NCBI RefSeq assembly: GCF_000818015.1
Contig: NZ_CP007511.1
Coordinates: 3,668,501 to 3,732,500, forward strand
From: Stutzerimonas balearica DSM 6083
Lineage (GTDB): Bacteria; Pseudomonadota; Gammaproteobacteria; Pseudomonadales; Pseudomonadaceae
Reading direction: 5' to 3'
Length of the DNA stretch: 64,000 bases
The notes beneath the pieces were generated by a model. That model was not told the origin of the DNA, did not search any database, and worked only from the letters and a program-made list of their open reading frames with translations. The translations under genes and the position numbers were made by a program. Below are positions 36,752-44,738 of this stretch, in pieces (within the stretch, counting starts at the first letter, position 1; each line of letters begins with the position of its first letter).

Positions 36752-37164
36752 TACCGCGCTCCCGTGCTGGCCGCCAGCGCCACGTCGCGGACCCCGGCCT
36801 GTCGCGCCTGATCCATGACCTGCACCACCAGGCCGGTGCGTGCATCCTGGTCGGCCTGCACCACGACCGCACCATCGGGCTGATCGACGCGCATGCGCTC
36901 GACATGGGCGCGCACGCTGCGCACGTCGATCTGCTGCTTGTCGATCCAGATCTGGCCGTCGGCGGTCACGGCGATGAGGATGTTGCCCTTGTCCTGGGCG
37001 CTGGCGGTATCGGCCTGCGGGCGCTGCACCTCGACGCCGGACTCCTTGACGAAGGAGCTGGTGACGATGAAGAAGATCAGCATGATGAAGACCACATCGA
37101 GCATCGGCGTGAGGTCGATGCCGGTGTCTTCGTCCTGCTGGTAATGATGGCGACGCATACGCAT
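36751..37164 (-). CDS. exbD: ExbD-type biopolymer transport protein
   Basis: A 137-residue protein with one helix (MLDVVFIMLIFFIVTSSF, 21-38) preceded by the proton-relay Asp in LTPMLDVVF. The periplasmic part (GNILIAVTADGQIWIDKQ) is typical of ExbD/TolR. GAGGAG precedes ATG 37164. With ExbB it forms the proton-driven motor for TonB. The overlap with tonB suggests coupled translation. Confidence 0.93.
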   Translation of the reverse strand: MRMRRHHYQQDEDTGIDLTPMLDVVFIMLIFFIVTSSFVKESGVEVQRPQADTASAQDKGNILIAVTADGQIWIDKQQIDVRSVRAHVERMRVDQPDGAVVVQADQDARTGLVVQVMDQARQAGVRDVALAASTGAR

Positions 37165-37174
37165 CAACAGCTCC

Positions 37175-37720
37175 TCAATCGTGACGCAGCTGGTCGGCCA
37201 GCCGGTCGAGCGACAGCCGGGCGATACGCTCGAGGCGCGCCAGGCTGAACAGTCCAGTGATGGCCAGCACCATGCCAGCCATGGTCGGCAGGGTGGCTTG
37301 CCAGACGCCAGCGGCCATGCCGCGCGGGTTGCCGGTACCGTTGAGCGACAGCACATCGAACACGGCGATCATCCCGGTCACGGTGCCGAGCAGGCCGAGC
37401 AGCGGGTAGAGCGCTACCAGCGCCTTGCTCAGGCGCAGCGGCCCGGCCAGTTGCTGCTGAGCCTGCGCCAGCCAGGCGCTGCGTACCGCGCGCTGCCAGG
37501 TGCCGGGCTCGCTGGCCAACCGGGCCCAGGCCTGGCGGCGGGCGTCGACCCAGCGCGGGAACACCCGGCGCATGTACCAGAGGCGCTCGAACACCAGCGT
37601 CCAGTACAGCACGCAGAGCACCGCCAGCGCCCACATGACGACCCCACCGGCGGCCATGAAGTCGAGCAGCAGATGACCGCTGTCGACCAGCCGCAGCCAG
37701 AGCCCGTGCATATCAGTCAC
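37175..37720 (-). CDS. exbB: ExbB-type proton channel protein
   Basis: A 181-residue member of the MotA/TolQ/ExbB family with three helices (about 23-45, 98-117, 145-165). The core LYPLLGLLGTVTGMIAVFDVLS and the last helix LPTMAGMVLAITGLFSLARLER match the family. It overlaps the long TtpC-like gene by 8 bases. The double ExbB arrangement (one long, one short) characterises TtpC systems. Confidence 0.92.
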   Translation of the reverse strand: MTDMHGLWLRLVDSGHLLLDFMAAGGVVMWALAVLCVLYWTLVFERLWYMRRVFPRWVDARRQAWARLASEPGTWQRAVRSAWLAQAQQQLAGPLRLSKALVALYPLLGLLGTVTGMIAVFDVLSLNGTGNPRGMAAGVWQATLPTMAGMVLAITGLFSLARLERIARLSLDRLADQLRHD

Positions 37721-39059
37721 GACGAGGCGTTCCCGACAAGTGCAGCGCGATCAGGCCCGCGCTCTGCTGTTCGAGGAGCTGGATCAGCGCCTTGCTGCGA
37801 CTGGCCAGCAGCGCGTGCAGGAACAGCAGCGGGATGGCCACCACCAGGCCCATCACGGTGGTTACCAGCGCCTGCGAGATGCCATCGGCCATCAGCCGCG
37901 AATCACCGCCACCGCTCTGGGTGATGGCCTGGAAGGTAACGATCATGCCCGTCACGGTGCCCAAGAGACCAAGCAAGGGCGCAACAGCCGTCAGCAACTT
38001 GAGCAGCGGCTGGCCGCGCTCCAGCGGCGGCGTTTCCTGCAGGATCGCCTCGTCGAGCTTGAGCTCCAGGGTCTCCAGGTCCGCAAGTTGCGGCTTCGGC
38101 CCGAGCACACCAATGATGCGGCCGAGCGGATTGTCGTCGCGCGGCCGCTCGAGCTCGCGCATCTGGCTGGCGACCTTGCGGCCGACGCCACTGAGATAGA
38201 CCATTCGCCAGCCCGCCAGGCACAGGCCGAGCACACCCAATGCGACAATGACCCAGCCGACCAGCCCGCCCTGCTGCAGGCGCGCCCAGAAGTCCGGCTC
38301 GCGCTGCAACTGCGCCAGCAGCGTGCCGCGGCTCGGGTCGATCGGTAGCACACCCAGTGCCTCATCGCTGCGCAGATAGTCATCGACTTCGCCCATGCCG
38401 GAAGGCTGCCGAGCCGGTGCCAGCAACTGACCGGCATCGGCGTCGTAGCGCAGGAAGTCATCCTGGCCGAAGACCGAGAATGTGCCGACGCGCAGCACCG
38501 GCTGTTCGCTGCGCTGGCCGTCGACCCCAACCACCGGAAGGCTGACCTGCTCGACCCGACCGCTGGCGGCCAGGTCCTCCAACAGCGTCATCCAGAACGC
38601 ATCCAGATCCTCGGCCGAGGGCAGCGTGCGGCTCTCGGCGAGCCCTCGCAGTTGCGCCAGGCGCTCGGGATATTGGGCATTGAGAAGGCTGTCCTGCCAC
38701 TGCCCGGCAATGTCGCCGGCGCTCTGGCGGACCACACCGAACAGCTCGCCCAGATGACCGACGCGCTGGGCCAGCAACTTCTCCTGCTCGGCAAGCAGCG
38801 CTTCCTGCCGGTCGAACTCGGCCTTGAGCCGTTCGGCCTCGGCCTGCTGCTCGGCCAGCGCCGCCTTGGCCTGCGCCAGCAGACGGGCCTGTTCGCCGCG
38901 GTCACGCACGAAAGCCTGCTCGCGCGCCTGCATGGCGCTCGCTTCGGCGGCCCGCTCACTGCGGATGCGCTCAAGCAGCTGATCGGGATTCAGCGGCTCG
39001 GCGGCATTCACCAGTACCGGCGCCAGCAGCAGCGCCAGCAGAGAAAACAGACGACTCAT
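37713..39059 (-). CDS. TtpC-like long ExbB protein with N-terminal coiled coil
   Basis: A 448-residue protein: signal-like helix 1-19, a long charged coiled coil (about 28-115, LLERIRSERAAEASAMQ, AEQQAEAERLKAEFDRQ), a periplasmic region, and a C-terminal MotA/TolQ/ExbB domain (VAPLLGLLGTVTGMIVTFQAIT, LVTTVMGLVVAIPLLFLHALL). Vibrio TtpC, needed in the TonB2 system, has this layout. It overlaps the DUF3450 gene by ATGA. Function is inferred from that family. Confidence 0.88.
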   Translation of the reverse strand: MSRLFSLLALLLAPVLVNAAEPLNPDQLLERIRSERAAEASAMQAREQAFVRDRGEQARLLAQAKAALAEQQAEAERLKAEFDRQEALLAEQEKLLAQRVGHLGELFGVVRQSAGDIAGQWQDSLLNAQYPERLAQLRGLAESRTLPSAEDLDAFWMTLLEDLAASGRVEQVSLPVVGVDGQRSEQPVLRVGTFSVFGQDDFLRYDADAGQLLAPARQPSGMGEVDDYLRSDEALGVLPIDPSRGTLLAQLQREPDFWARLQQGGLVGWVIVALGVLGLCLAGWRMVYLSGVGRKVASQMRELERPRDDNPLGRIIGVLGPKPQLADLETLELKLDEAILQETPPLERGQPLLKLLTAVAPLLGLLGTVTGMIVTFQAITQSGGGDSRLMADGISQALVTTVMGLVVAIPLLFLHALLASRSKALIQLLEQQSAGLIALHLSGTPRRD

Positions 39060-39838
39060 TGCGCACTCTCCCGACCGAGGGTTTTCACCGGCAATTCCAG
39101 GTAAGCCGGGGCCTGCTGCTGACGCGCGATGGCAATCGCCTGGGTCAGCGGGCGCCGTGCGCTGCCGTCGAGCACCTCCCAGCTGCGGGTCGCCGGATTC
39201 CACCAGCCGCTCTCATGAGCATCCAGGGTCTGGTAATAGAGCATCACGCGGCCCAGGCGCAGAAACTCGACACTGCGCGAACCGCCCTCGACCGGCAGCT
39301 CGCCGCGCCAGGCCTCGAGGGTGCGGCCGTAATCGCTCTCGATCTGATACGCCTCGAGAATGCGACGGTACTTTTCCGCCAGGCTGACATCGGCACGTGG
39401 CAGCAACTCCTCGAGCTGTGCCAGACGGTCGGCCCGCTCGTCCGGCAGGAACGGCAGATCCGCCTCGATGAACTGCCCCAGCACCTCCACCATGCGACTC
39501 ATCTGCGGCGTCACTGCCTCCTGAGTGCCCTCGATGCCCTGTAGCTGCCTTTCGTAGCCTTCGAGCTCCTTTTGCTGCGCCGCCGTCAGCTCACGCATCT
39601 GCGCGTTGTAAGCCTTCAGGGCCTCGGCCTGCTGCACGGCACTGCGATAGTCGGTAAGCATCTGGCGGGTGGCATCGTCGAGCTGCTCGATGCGCGCCTG
39701 GGACGAGGCTGCCTCCTCGGACAGACGCTCACTCTCTTCGAGCGCCGCATCGAGTGGAGCAGCCATTAGCGGCGCAGCGAACTGCACGCAACAGGGCAGC
39801 ACGGCGACCGCCAGCAGGCGGGGAAGGACGGACGACAT
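39056..39838 (-). CDS. DUF3450 periplasmic coiled-coil protein
   Basis: A 260-residue secreted protein: signal peptide 1-27 (ending LMAA), coiled coil about 30-100, then the DUF3450 core with EADLPFLPDERADRL, AEKYRRILEAYQIE and the end VKTLGRES. It is the first gene of the DUF3450-ttpC-exbB-exbD-tonB-TPR operon and has a Fur-like box upstream. In Vibrio and Shewanella such proteins head TonB operons. Exact role unknown. Confidence 0.85.
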   Translation of the reverse strand: MSSVLPRLLAVAVLPCCVQFAAPLMAAPLDAALEESERLSEEAASSQARIEQLDDATRQMLTDYRSAVQQAEALKAYNAQMRELTAAQQKELEGYERQLQGIEGTQEAVTPQMSRMVEVLGQFIEADLPFLPDERADRLAQLEELLPRADVSLAEKYRRILEAYQIESDYGRTLEAWRGELPVEGGSRSVEFLRLGRVMLYYQTLDAHESGWWNPATRSWEVLDGSARRPLTQAIAIARQQQAPAYLELPVKTLGRESAQ

Positions 39839-39874
39839 GGGGAATCCTTGCTAGGAGAATTTAACTCAAAGAAG

Positions 39875-39893
39875 AACCATTATCATTAGTAAA
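39875..39893 (-). promoter_or_regulatory. Fur-box-like site before the TonB operon
   Basis: The minus strand reads AATGATAATGG at the centre of this site; on the plus strand two hexamers ATTATC and ATTAGT stand in tandem. That matches the core of the Fur consensus (GATAATGATAAT). It lies 37-55 bases before the first operon gene and predicts iron repression. Confidence 0.68.
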
Positions 39894-39944
39894 TTGATCT
39901 AAAGCAAGCAGGGCAAAAGGTCGCAGCACGGCCCCCCGTTTTCA

Positions 39945-39958
39945 TTGAGCCAAGTCAA
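39945..39958 (+). promoter_or_regulatory. ANR/FNR-like box before ompW
   Basis: TTGAG-CCAA-GTCAA matches the FNR/ANR consensus TTGAT-N4-ATCAA at eight of ten positions. ompW and its Pseudomonas counterpart oprG are known to respond to FNR/ANR. The site is 64-77 bases before the ATG. Confidence 0.58.
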
Positions 39959-40021
39959 AAAGCCCCAATCGGCCACACCTACCATTGCCCCATCGAATTA
40001 CGCACACATGGAGCAAGCATT

Positions 40022-40699
40022 ATGCGCAAGACCCTGTTCACCGCTTCCGCGCTGGCCCTGGCGCTGGCCGCCCCCTTCGCCCAGGCCTTCGAGGCCGGGG
40101 ACATCATCGTTCGCGCTGGTGCGATTACTGTTGATCCAAGGGAAGACAGCGGCGCCTTGAAGGTGGATGGCGCAACGCTCGGCGGTCAGGCAACCCTAGA
40201 CAGCGACACTCAGCTGGGCCTGAACTTCGCCTACATGCTGACTAATAACCTTGGCCTGGAGCTGCTGGCCGCTACGCCATTCAGCCACGAAGTAGGTGTT
40301 AAAGGCCTCGGAGGCCTCGATGGCAAGCTGGCCGACATCAAGCATCTGCCGCCGACCCTCAGCGTTGTTTACTACCCACTTGAAGCCCAATCCAGCTTCC
40401 AGCCTTATGTCGGCCTGGGCATTAACTACACGACCTTCTTCCAAGAAGATCTCGCGAGCGCTCGCGAAGCTCAAGGGTTCAGCAACTTGAAGCTGGACGA
40501 CTCCTTCGGTCTCGCCGCCCAAATTGGGATGGACTATATGCTTACGGAGAACGTCATGTTCAACGCTCAAGTGCGTTACATCGACATTGATACCGAAGCG
40601 ACTGTCGACGGCCCAACCGCACTGAGCGTCGGCAAGACCAAGGTAGACGTGGATGTAGATCCTTGGGTCTACATGGTCGGCCTCGGCTACAAGTTCTGA
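40022..40699 (+). CDS. ompW: Outer-membrane channel OmpW (OprG)
   Basis: A 225-residue protein with a signal peptide (1-22, cut after FAQA) and the eight-stranded OmpW barrel (AGDIIVRAGAITVDP at the start, VYMVGLGYKF ending in phenylalanine). It forms a narrow hydrophobic channel for small molecules. Wobble positions contain more A and T than in neighbouring genes. It sits between the TonB operon and the epimerase, with its own ANR-like box and a strong terminator. Confidence 0.94.
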   Translation: MRKTLFTASALALALAAPFAQAFEAGDIIVRAGAITVDPREDSGALKVDGATLGGQATLDSDTQLGLNFAYMLTNNLGLELLAATPFSHEVGVKGLGGLDGKLADIKHLPPTLSVVYYPLEAQSSFQPYVGLGINYTTFFQEDLASAREAQGFSNLKLDDSFGLAAQIGMDYMLTENVMFNAQVRYIDIDTEATVDGPTALSVGKTKVDVDVDPWVYMVGLGYKF

Positions 40700-40723
40700 C
40701 GAACCTAGCCGTCCCAGACAGCA

Positions 40724-40747
40724 GAAAGGCGCCCATCGGCGCCTTTC
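40724..40747 (+). terminator. Intrinsic terminator of ompW
   Basis: A perfect 10-bp stem (GAAAGGCGCC / GGCGCCTTTC) with a CATC loop is followed by TTGCGTTTTC. It ends ompW transcription before the convergent epimerase gene and can also work from the other side. Confidence 0.87.
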
Positions 40748-40765
40748 TTGCGTTTTCACCAGGCG

Positions 40766-41695
40766 TTATCGCCGCAACAGACGGGCCAGGCCATCACGCA
40801 TGCTGGTCGGCGGCTGAGGAAGGCGATAACGCGCCAGCAGGCGCGCGTTGTTCGCGCGCGAATGGCGGATATCACCGGGCCGTGCAGCCAGATAAGTCAC
40901 CGGCGGCAACTGCCCGAGCACCTCACCAATCGCCGCCAGCAACTGGTTCAGCGAAGTGGTCTGGCCGAGCCCCACGTTCACCGCACCCATCTCGAATTCT
41001 GGCGTCTCGAGCGCCTGTACCAGCACCTCGACCAGATCGCCGACATACAGGAAATCGCGCGTCTGTTCGCCATCACCGAAGACACTGATCGGCTGGCCCC
41101 GCTGCGCACGCTCGGTAAAGATGCTGATCACGCCCGAATAAGGCGACGAAGGATCCTGGCGAGGCCCGTAGATGTTGAAGAAGCGGAACACCACCGGCTC
41201 CAGCCCATGCTGGCGCCGATAGAAGTCCAGGTAATGCTCGCTGGCCAACTTGTCCGCCGCATAGGGCGTCAGGGGTGCCTTGGGCGTGTCTTCGTCGATC
41301 GCGGCTCCCTCGCCGTTGTTGCCGTACACCGCGGCGCTGGAGGCGAACACGACCCTTCTTATCCCGGCGGCACGCATCGCCTCGCAGACATTGAGCGTAC
41401 CGATGAGATTGGCGCGATGCGTCCCGACAGGGTCCTCCACCGAGGCCTGCACCGAAGCCACGGCGGCGAGATGGACCACCGCACCACACCCCTCGATGGC
41501 ACCCCGAACGCATTCGGCGTCGGCAACATCGCCGACGATCAGCTCGACCCGGTCGTCTTGCGGCAGATTGCTGCGCTTGCCGGTAGAGAGGTTGTCGAGC
41601 ACGCGAACCCGATAGCCGCGGGCAAGCAGGACATCGACCAGGTTGGAGCCGATGAAGCCGGCCCCCCCGGTCACCAGGATCGGCAGGTCAGCCAT
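40766..41695 (-). CDS. NAD-dependent sugar-nucleotide epimerase/dehydratase
   Basis: A 309-residue extended short-chain dehydrogenase. The NAD loop TGGAGFIGSN (9-18) and the catalytic pair Tyr145/Lys149 (PYAADK) are intact; RFFNIYGPRQDPSSPYSGV and GDGEQTRDF are typical of UDP-sugar 4-epimerases. It probably interconverts UDP-glucose/galactose or their N-acetyl forms. It overlaps the RmlD-like gene by 8 bases. The exact sugar is unknown. Confidence 0.89.
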   Translation of the reverse strand: MADLPILVTGGAGFIGSNLVDVLLARGYRVRVLDNLSTGKRSNLPQDDRVELIVGDVADAECVRGAIEGCGAVVHLAAVASVQASVEDPVGTHRANLIGTLNVCEAMRAAGIRRVVFASSAAVYGNNGEGAAIDEDTPKAPLTPYAADKLASEHYLDFYRRQHGLEPVVFRFFNIYGPRQDPSSPYSGVISIFTERAQRGQPISVFGDGEQTRDFLYVGDLVEVLVQALETPEFEMGAVNVGLGQTTSLNQLLAAIGEVLGQLPPVTYLAARPGDIRHSRANNARLLARYRLPQPPTSMRDGLARLLRR

Positions 41696-42572
41696 GACGG
41701 TAGTAGCGTTCCAGTAGGCTCGGCAGCCCGGCGCGCCAGGCGCGCGGCTTGATGCCGAAGGTATTGAAGATCTTCTTGCAGGCGAGCACGCCGTGCTGGG
41801 GTTCGTCGTCGGCATCCTCGCAAGCAGCATGGGCTGCCGGCTGCAGGACGTCGGCCGTCAGCTGGCGGTAGCGACTGGCTTCGGCAAGCAGAGCCTGACC
41901 GACCAGCAGCGGCGTCGAGGCTTCATGGCCGCCGTAATGATAGGTCCCCCACAACGGCGCCTGGCAGTCGAGCTGCTTGAGCACGGCGAGGATAACCCTC
42001 GCGGCATCATCCACCGGCGTCGGATTTCCGCGCCGGTCATCGGCAAGCCGGATCGTCTCACCGCGTTCCAGACGCTTGAGGAACCGCCCGAGCAAGCCAT
42101 CGCTGCTGTCGTCGAGCAACCAGCCGAAGCGCAAAAGTACGTGCCTTGGGCAAAGCGAGCGCACGCTCTGCTCGAACTGCCAGAGCGACTGGCCGCGGAC
42201 ATCCAGCGGCGCGACTTCGTCCTTCTCGCTGTAGGCGGTCGTGCGCGCGCCGTCGAAGACGCGATAGCTGGAGGGCTGCAGAAGAATGAAGTCATGATGC
42301 TGACAGAGTTCGGCAAGACGCTCGACCGAGCGCGCCTGAGCAGCCAACGCGGCGTCGCTCGCCTGCCCGCTCTGGAACCAGTCGTAGTAATAGGCGAGGT
42401 TGACCACCGCATCCGGTCGGTTGTCGTCCAGCAGCTGGGTCAGGCTCGCCGCATCCCAACCGTGCGCTGGCGGCCGCGGTGCGAGAAAGCCGATGTCCTC
42501 TTCGGCCCCCAGACGGATGAGCGCCTGCCCGAGGGCATTGCCTCCACCCAACAGCAACAGGCGCATTCGCAT
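41688..42572 (-). CDS. RmlD-like NAD(P)-binding sugar-nucleotide reductase
   Basis: A 294-residue protein with an N-terminal Rossmann loop (LLLGGGNALGQALI) and the RmlD-type pattern: PDAVVNLAYYYDW, LLQPSSYRVFDGARTTAY, LRFGWLLDD. It resembles dTDP-4-dehydrorhamnose reductase-like proteins, but the usual YxxxK is not clear (TAYSEKD), so activity is uncertain. It is coupled with the epimerase. ATG 42572 is used; ATG 42566 and TTG 42575 are close alternatives. Confidence 0.75.
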   Translation of the reverse strand: MRMRLLLLGGGNALGQALIRLGAEEDIGFLAPRPPAHGWDAASLTQLLDDNRPDAVVNLAYYYDWFQSGQASDAALAAQARSVERLAELCQHHDFILLQPSSYRVFDGARTTAYSEKDEVAPLDVRGQSLWQFEQSVRSLCPRHVLLRFGWLLDDSSDGLLGRFLKRLERGETIRLADDRRGNPTPVDDAARVILAVLKQLDCQAPLWGTYHYGGHEASTPLLVGQALLAEASRYRQLTADVLQPAAHAACEDADDEPQHGVLACKKIFNTFGIKPRAWRAGLPSLLERYYRHG

Positions 42573-42581
42573 CAAGCAGAC

Positions 42582-43070
42582 CTAGAACGGGATGTCATCA
42601 TCGAAGCTGTCATAGTCCGGCGCAGGCTGCGGAGCTGCCTGGCGCTGCGGCTGGGCCTGCTGGCGCGGAGCCTGCTGGGGCTCACGCTGCGGCCGCGGCT
42701 GACGCGGCGCGTCGTCGGAGGAGCCGCCGCGGCTGCCGAGCAACTGCATGGTGCCGTTCATGTCCACCACGATTTCGGTGGTGTAGCGCTTGACGCCGTC
42801 CTTTTCCCATTCACGGGTCTGCAGGCGGCCCTCGATGTAGCACTGCGAACCCTTGCGCAGGTACTCGCCGGCGATCTCGGCGACCTTGCCGAACAGCACG
42901 ACACGGTGCCATTCGGTGCGTTCCTGGAGCTGGCCGGTCTGCTTGTCCTTCCAGCTGTCGGTGGTTGCAAGCGTGATGTTGGTCACCGCGTTGCCATTGG
43001 GCAGATAGCGGGTCTCGGGATCACCGCCCACGTTGCCGATCAAGATGACCTTATTCACCCCTCTGGCCAT
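42582..43070 (-). CDS. ssb: Single-stranded DNA-binding protein
   Basis: A 162-residue protein. The N-terminal OB fold (1-110: [48 protein letters not shown]) binds single-stranded DNA as a tetramer. The linker is rich in Gln, Arg and Pro, and the acidic tip is [10 protein letters not shown], the docking site for repair and replication proteins. It is separated from the MFS gene by about 170 bases. No LexA box is seen upstream. Confidence 0.97.
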   Translation of the reverse strand: MARGVNKVILIGNVGGDPETRYLPNGNAVTNITLATTDSWKDKQTGQLQERTEWHRVVLFGKVAEIAGEYLRKGSQCYIEGRLQTREWEKDGVKRYTTEIVVDMNGTMQLLGSRGGSSDDAPRQPRPQREPQQAPRQQAQPQRQAAPQPAPDYDSFDDDIPF

Positions 43071-43238
43071 GGGTAACTCCTTCGGAAAAGAAATGTTTCA
43101 AGGGGCCCCAACGCATTCCGCCCGGGCGGCGGAACAGAGACCAGTGATCGCGAATGTTACCTTACCGCCCTGCCCCGGCCAACCAAGGAGCCGGAAGCAG
43201 CCAGCATTCCGGCCACTCCGTTCGATGTCGACGATGCC

Positions 43239-44606
43239 TCAGGCGACCAGCCGCTCGAGCGCCTGGCGGTCGACCTGCTGGCTGTCCACCTTGACGTAGG
43301 CCGCCGCCTCGTCGGCAACGATGAGCACATCGGCGACACCCTGCAGCGCCAGGAGCCGGGCCTCGAGCTCGCTGTCGGTCAGCGCCCGCTCGGACAACGG
43401 CAACCGCAGGCTGGTCACGTAAGGCGGCTCGCGCATGCCCAGCGCGACCGCCAGCCAGAGCGCACAGAGCACTGCACAACCGATGAACACCGTGCTCAGC
43501 CCGCCATGCTGGTAGAACCAGCCGCCGAGCACGCCCCCCAGCCCAGCGCCGAGGAACTGGCTGGTCGAATACACGCCCATCGCCGTGCCCTTGCCCCCCG
43601 CCGGGGCGACCTTGCTGATCAGCGATGGCAAGGATGCCTCGAGCAGGTTGAACGCGATGAAGAAGGCGACCATTCCGGCAACCAGCGTCCACAGCCGGTC
43701 GCCGAACAGCCAGAAGAACAGTTCGCACAGCAGCAGGCCGGCCACCGCCCCCAGCACGACACGCCGCATGCGGCGCTTCTTTTCGCCATAGATGATGAAC
43801 GGCACCATGCCGAAGAAACCGACCAGCAACGCCGTCAGATAGACCCACCAATGCTGCTCACGGGGCAGGCCGCCCTGCTCCACCAGCGCCAATGGCAGGG
43901 CGACGAAGCTGGCCATCAGCACGGCATGCAGGGCGAGAATGGCGAAATCCAGCCGCAGCAGCTCCGGGTGCCGCAGCGTGGCGCCCAAGGCCTGGCGGGC
44001 GACGCCCGATTCGCGATGGCGAATGTGCGCCTGCGGGCGCGGCAGAAAGACAACGATCAGCGCGCCGAGCACCGCCAGCGCCGCCGTGGTCCAGAACAGT
44101 CCGGAGAGACCGAACGCCCGGGTCAGCAGCGGGCCGATGACCATCGCCACGGCGAATGACAGGCCGATGCTCATGCCGATCATGGCCATCGCCTTCGTAC
44201 GATGCTGTTCACGGGTGAGATCCGACAGCAGCGCCATTACCGCTGCGGAGATCGCGCCAGCCCCCTGCAGCACACGCCCGAGGATGACGCCACCGATGCT
44301 GTCGGACATAGCCGCGACGGCCGCACCGACGGCGAATATCAGCAGGCCGAAGTAGATGATCGGCAGGCGCCCGATGCGGTCTGAAAGCACGCCGAACGGA
44401 ATTTGCAGCACCGCCTGGGTCAAACCATAGGCACCGATGGCAAAACCGATGAGGGCGGGCGTGGCATCCTTGAGCTCCATGCCGTAGGTCGCCAGGACCG
44501 GCAACACCATGAACATGCCGAGCATACGGAACGCGAACACCAGCGCGAGGCCGACGGCAGCACGGGTTTCGCTGGCGCTCATGCGCTCGCTGTACGGATC
44601 CGGCAT
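43239..44606 (-). CDS. yajR: YajR-type MFS transporter with C-terminal ferredoxin-like domain
   Basis: A 455-residue inner-membrane protein. Twelve helices (1-385) carry motif A FGVLSDRIGRLPI. After LGMREPPYV about 65 residues remain (SERALTDSELEARLLALQGV, then YVKVDSQQVDRQALERL) with the beta-alpha-beta pattern of the YAM domain of E. coli YajR, whose length is nearly the same. Substrate unknown. The start at 44606 follows MSASETR-type family starts; the frame is open upstream past the uvrA promoter, which is unlikely to be coding. Confidence 0.85.
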   Translation of the reverse strand: MPDPYSERMSASETRAAVGLALVFAFRMLGMFMVLPVLATYGMELKDATPALIGFAIGAYGLTQAVLQIPFGVLSDRIGRLPIIYFGLLIFAVGAAVAAMSDSIGGVILGRVLQGAGAISAAVMALLSDLTREQHRTKAMAMIGMSIGLSFAVAMVIGPLLTRAFGLSGLFWTTAALAVLGALIVVFLPRPQAHIRHRESGVARQALGATLRHPELLRLDFAILALHAVLMASFVALPLALVEQGGLPREQHWWVYLTALLVGFFGMVPFIIYGEKKRRMRRVVLGAVAGLLLCELFFWLFGDRLWTLVAGMVAFFIAFNLLEASLPSLISKVAPAGGKGTAMGVYSTSQFLGAGLGGVLGGWFYQHGGLSTVFIGCAVLCALWLAVALGMREPPYVTSLRLPLSERALTDSELEARLLALQGVADVLIVADEAAAYVKVDSQQVDRQALERLVA

Positions 44607-44677
44607 GGGAAAGTATCTCGCTAGTTGAACCGGCGGCGATTCTAGCAGCCATCCCCGACTCGTCACAGGCGCGCGCT

Positions 44678-44707
44678 TTGCCGCGCCTTTCGTCTCGGCC
44701 TTATACT
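44678..44707 (+). promoter_or_regulatory. Probable sigma-70 promoter of uvrA
   Basis: TTGCCG (44678-44683) and TATACT (44702-44707) are separated by 18 bases and lie 31 bases before the TTG start. No LexA-type palindrome is visible nearby. Confidence 0.6.
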
Positions 44708-44738
44708 TTCGGGCTTTCGCCCGCCATGCGAGGCTGTT

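Noticed and set aside
44640..44738. LexA box before uvrA
   Set aside because: No CTG-N10-CAG palindrome near consensus is present; only an ordinary promoter is visible.
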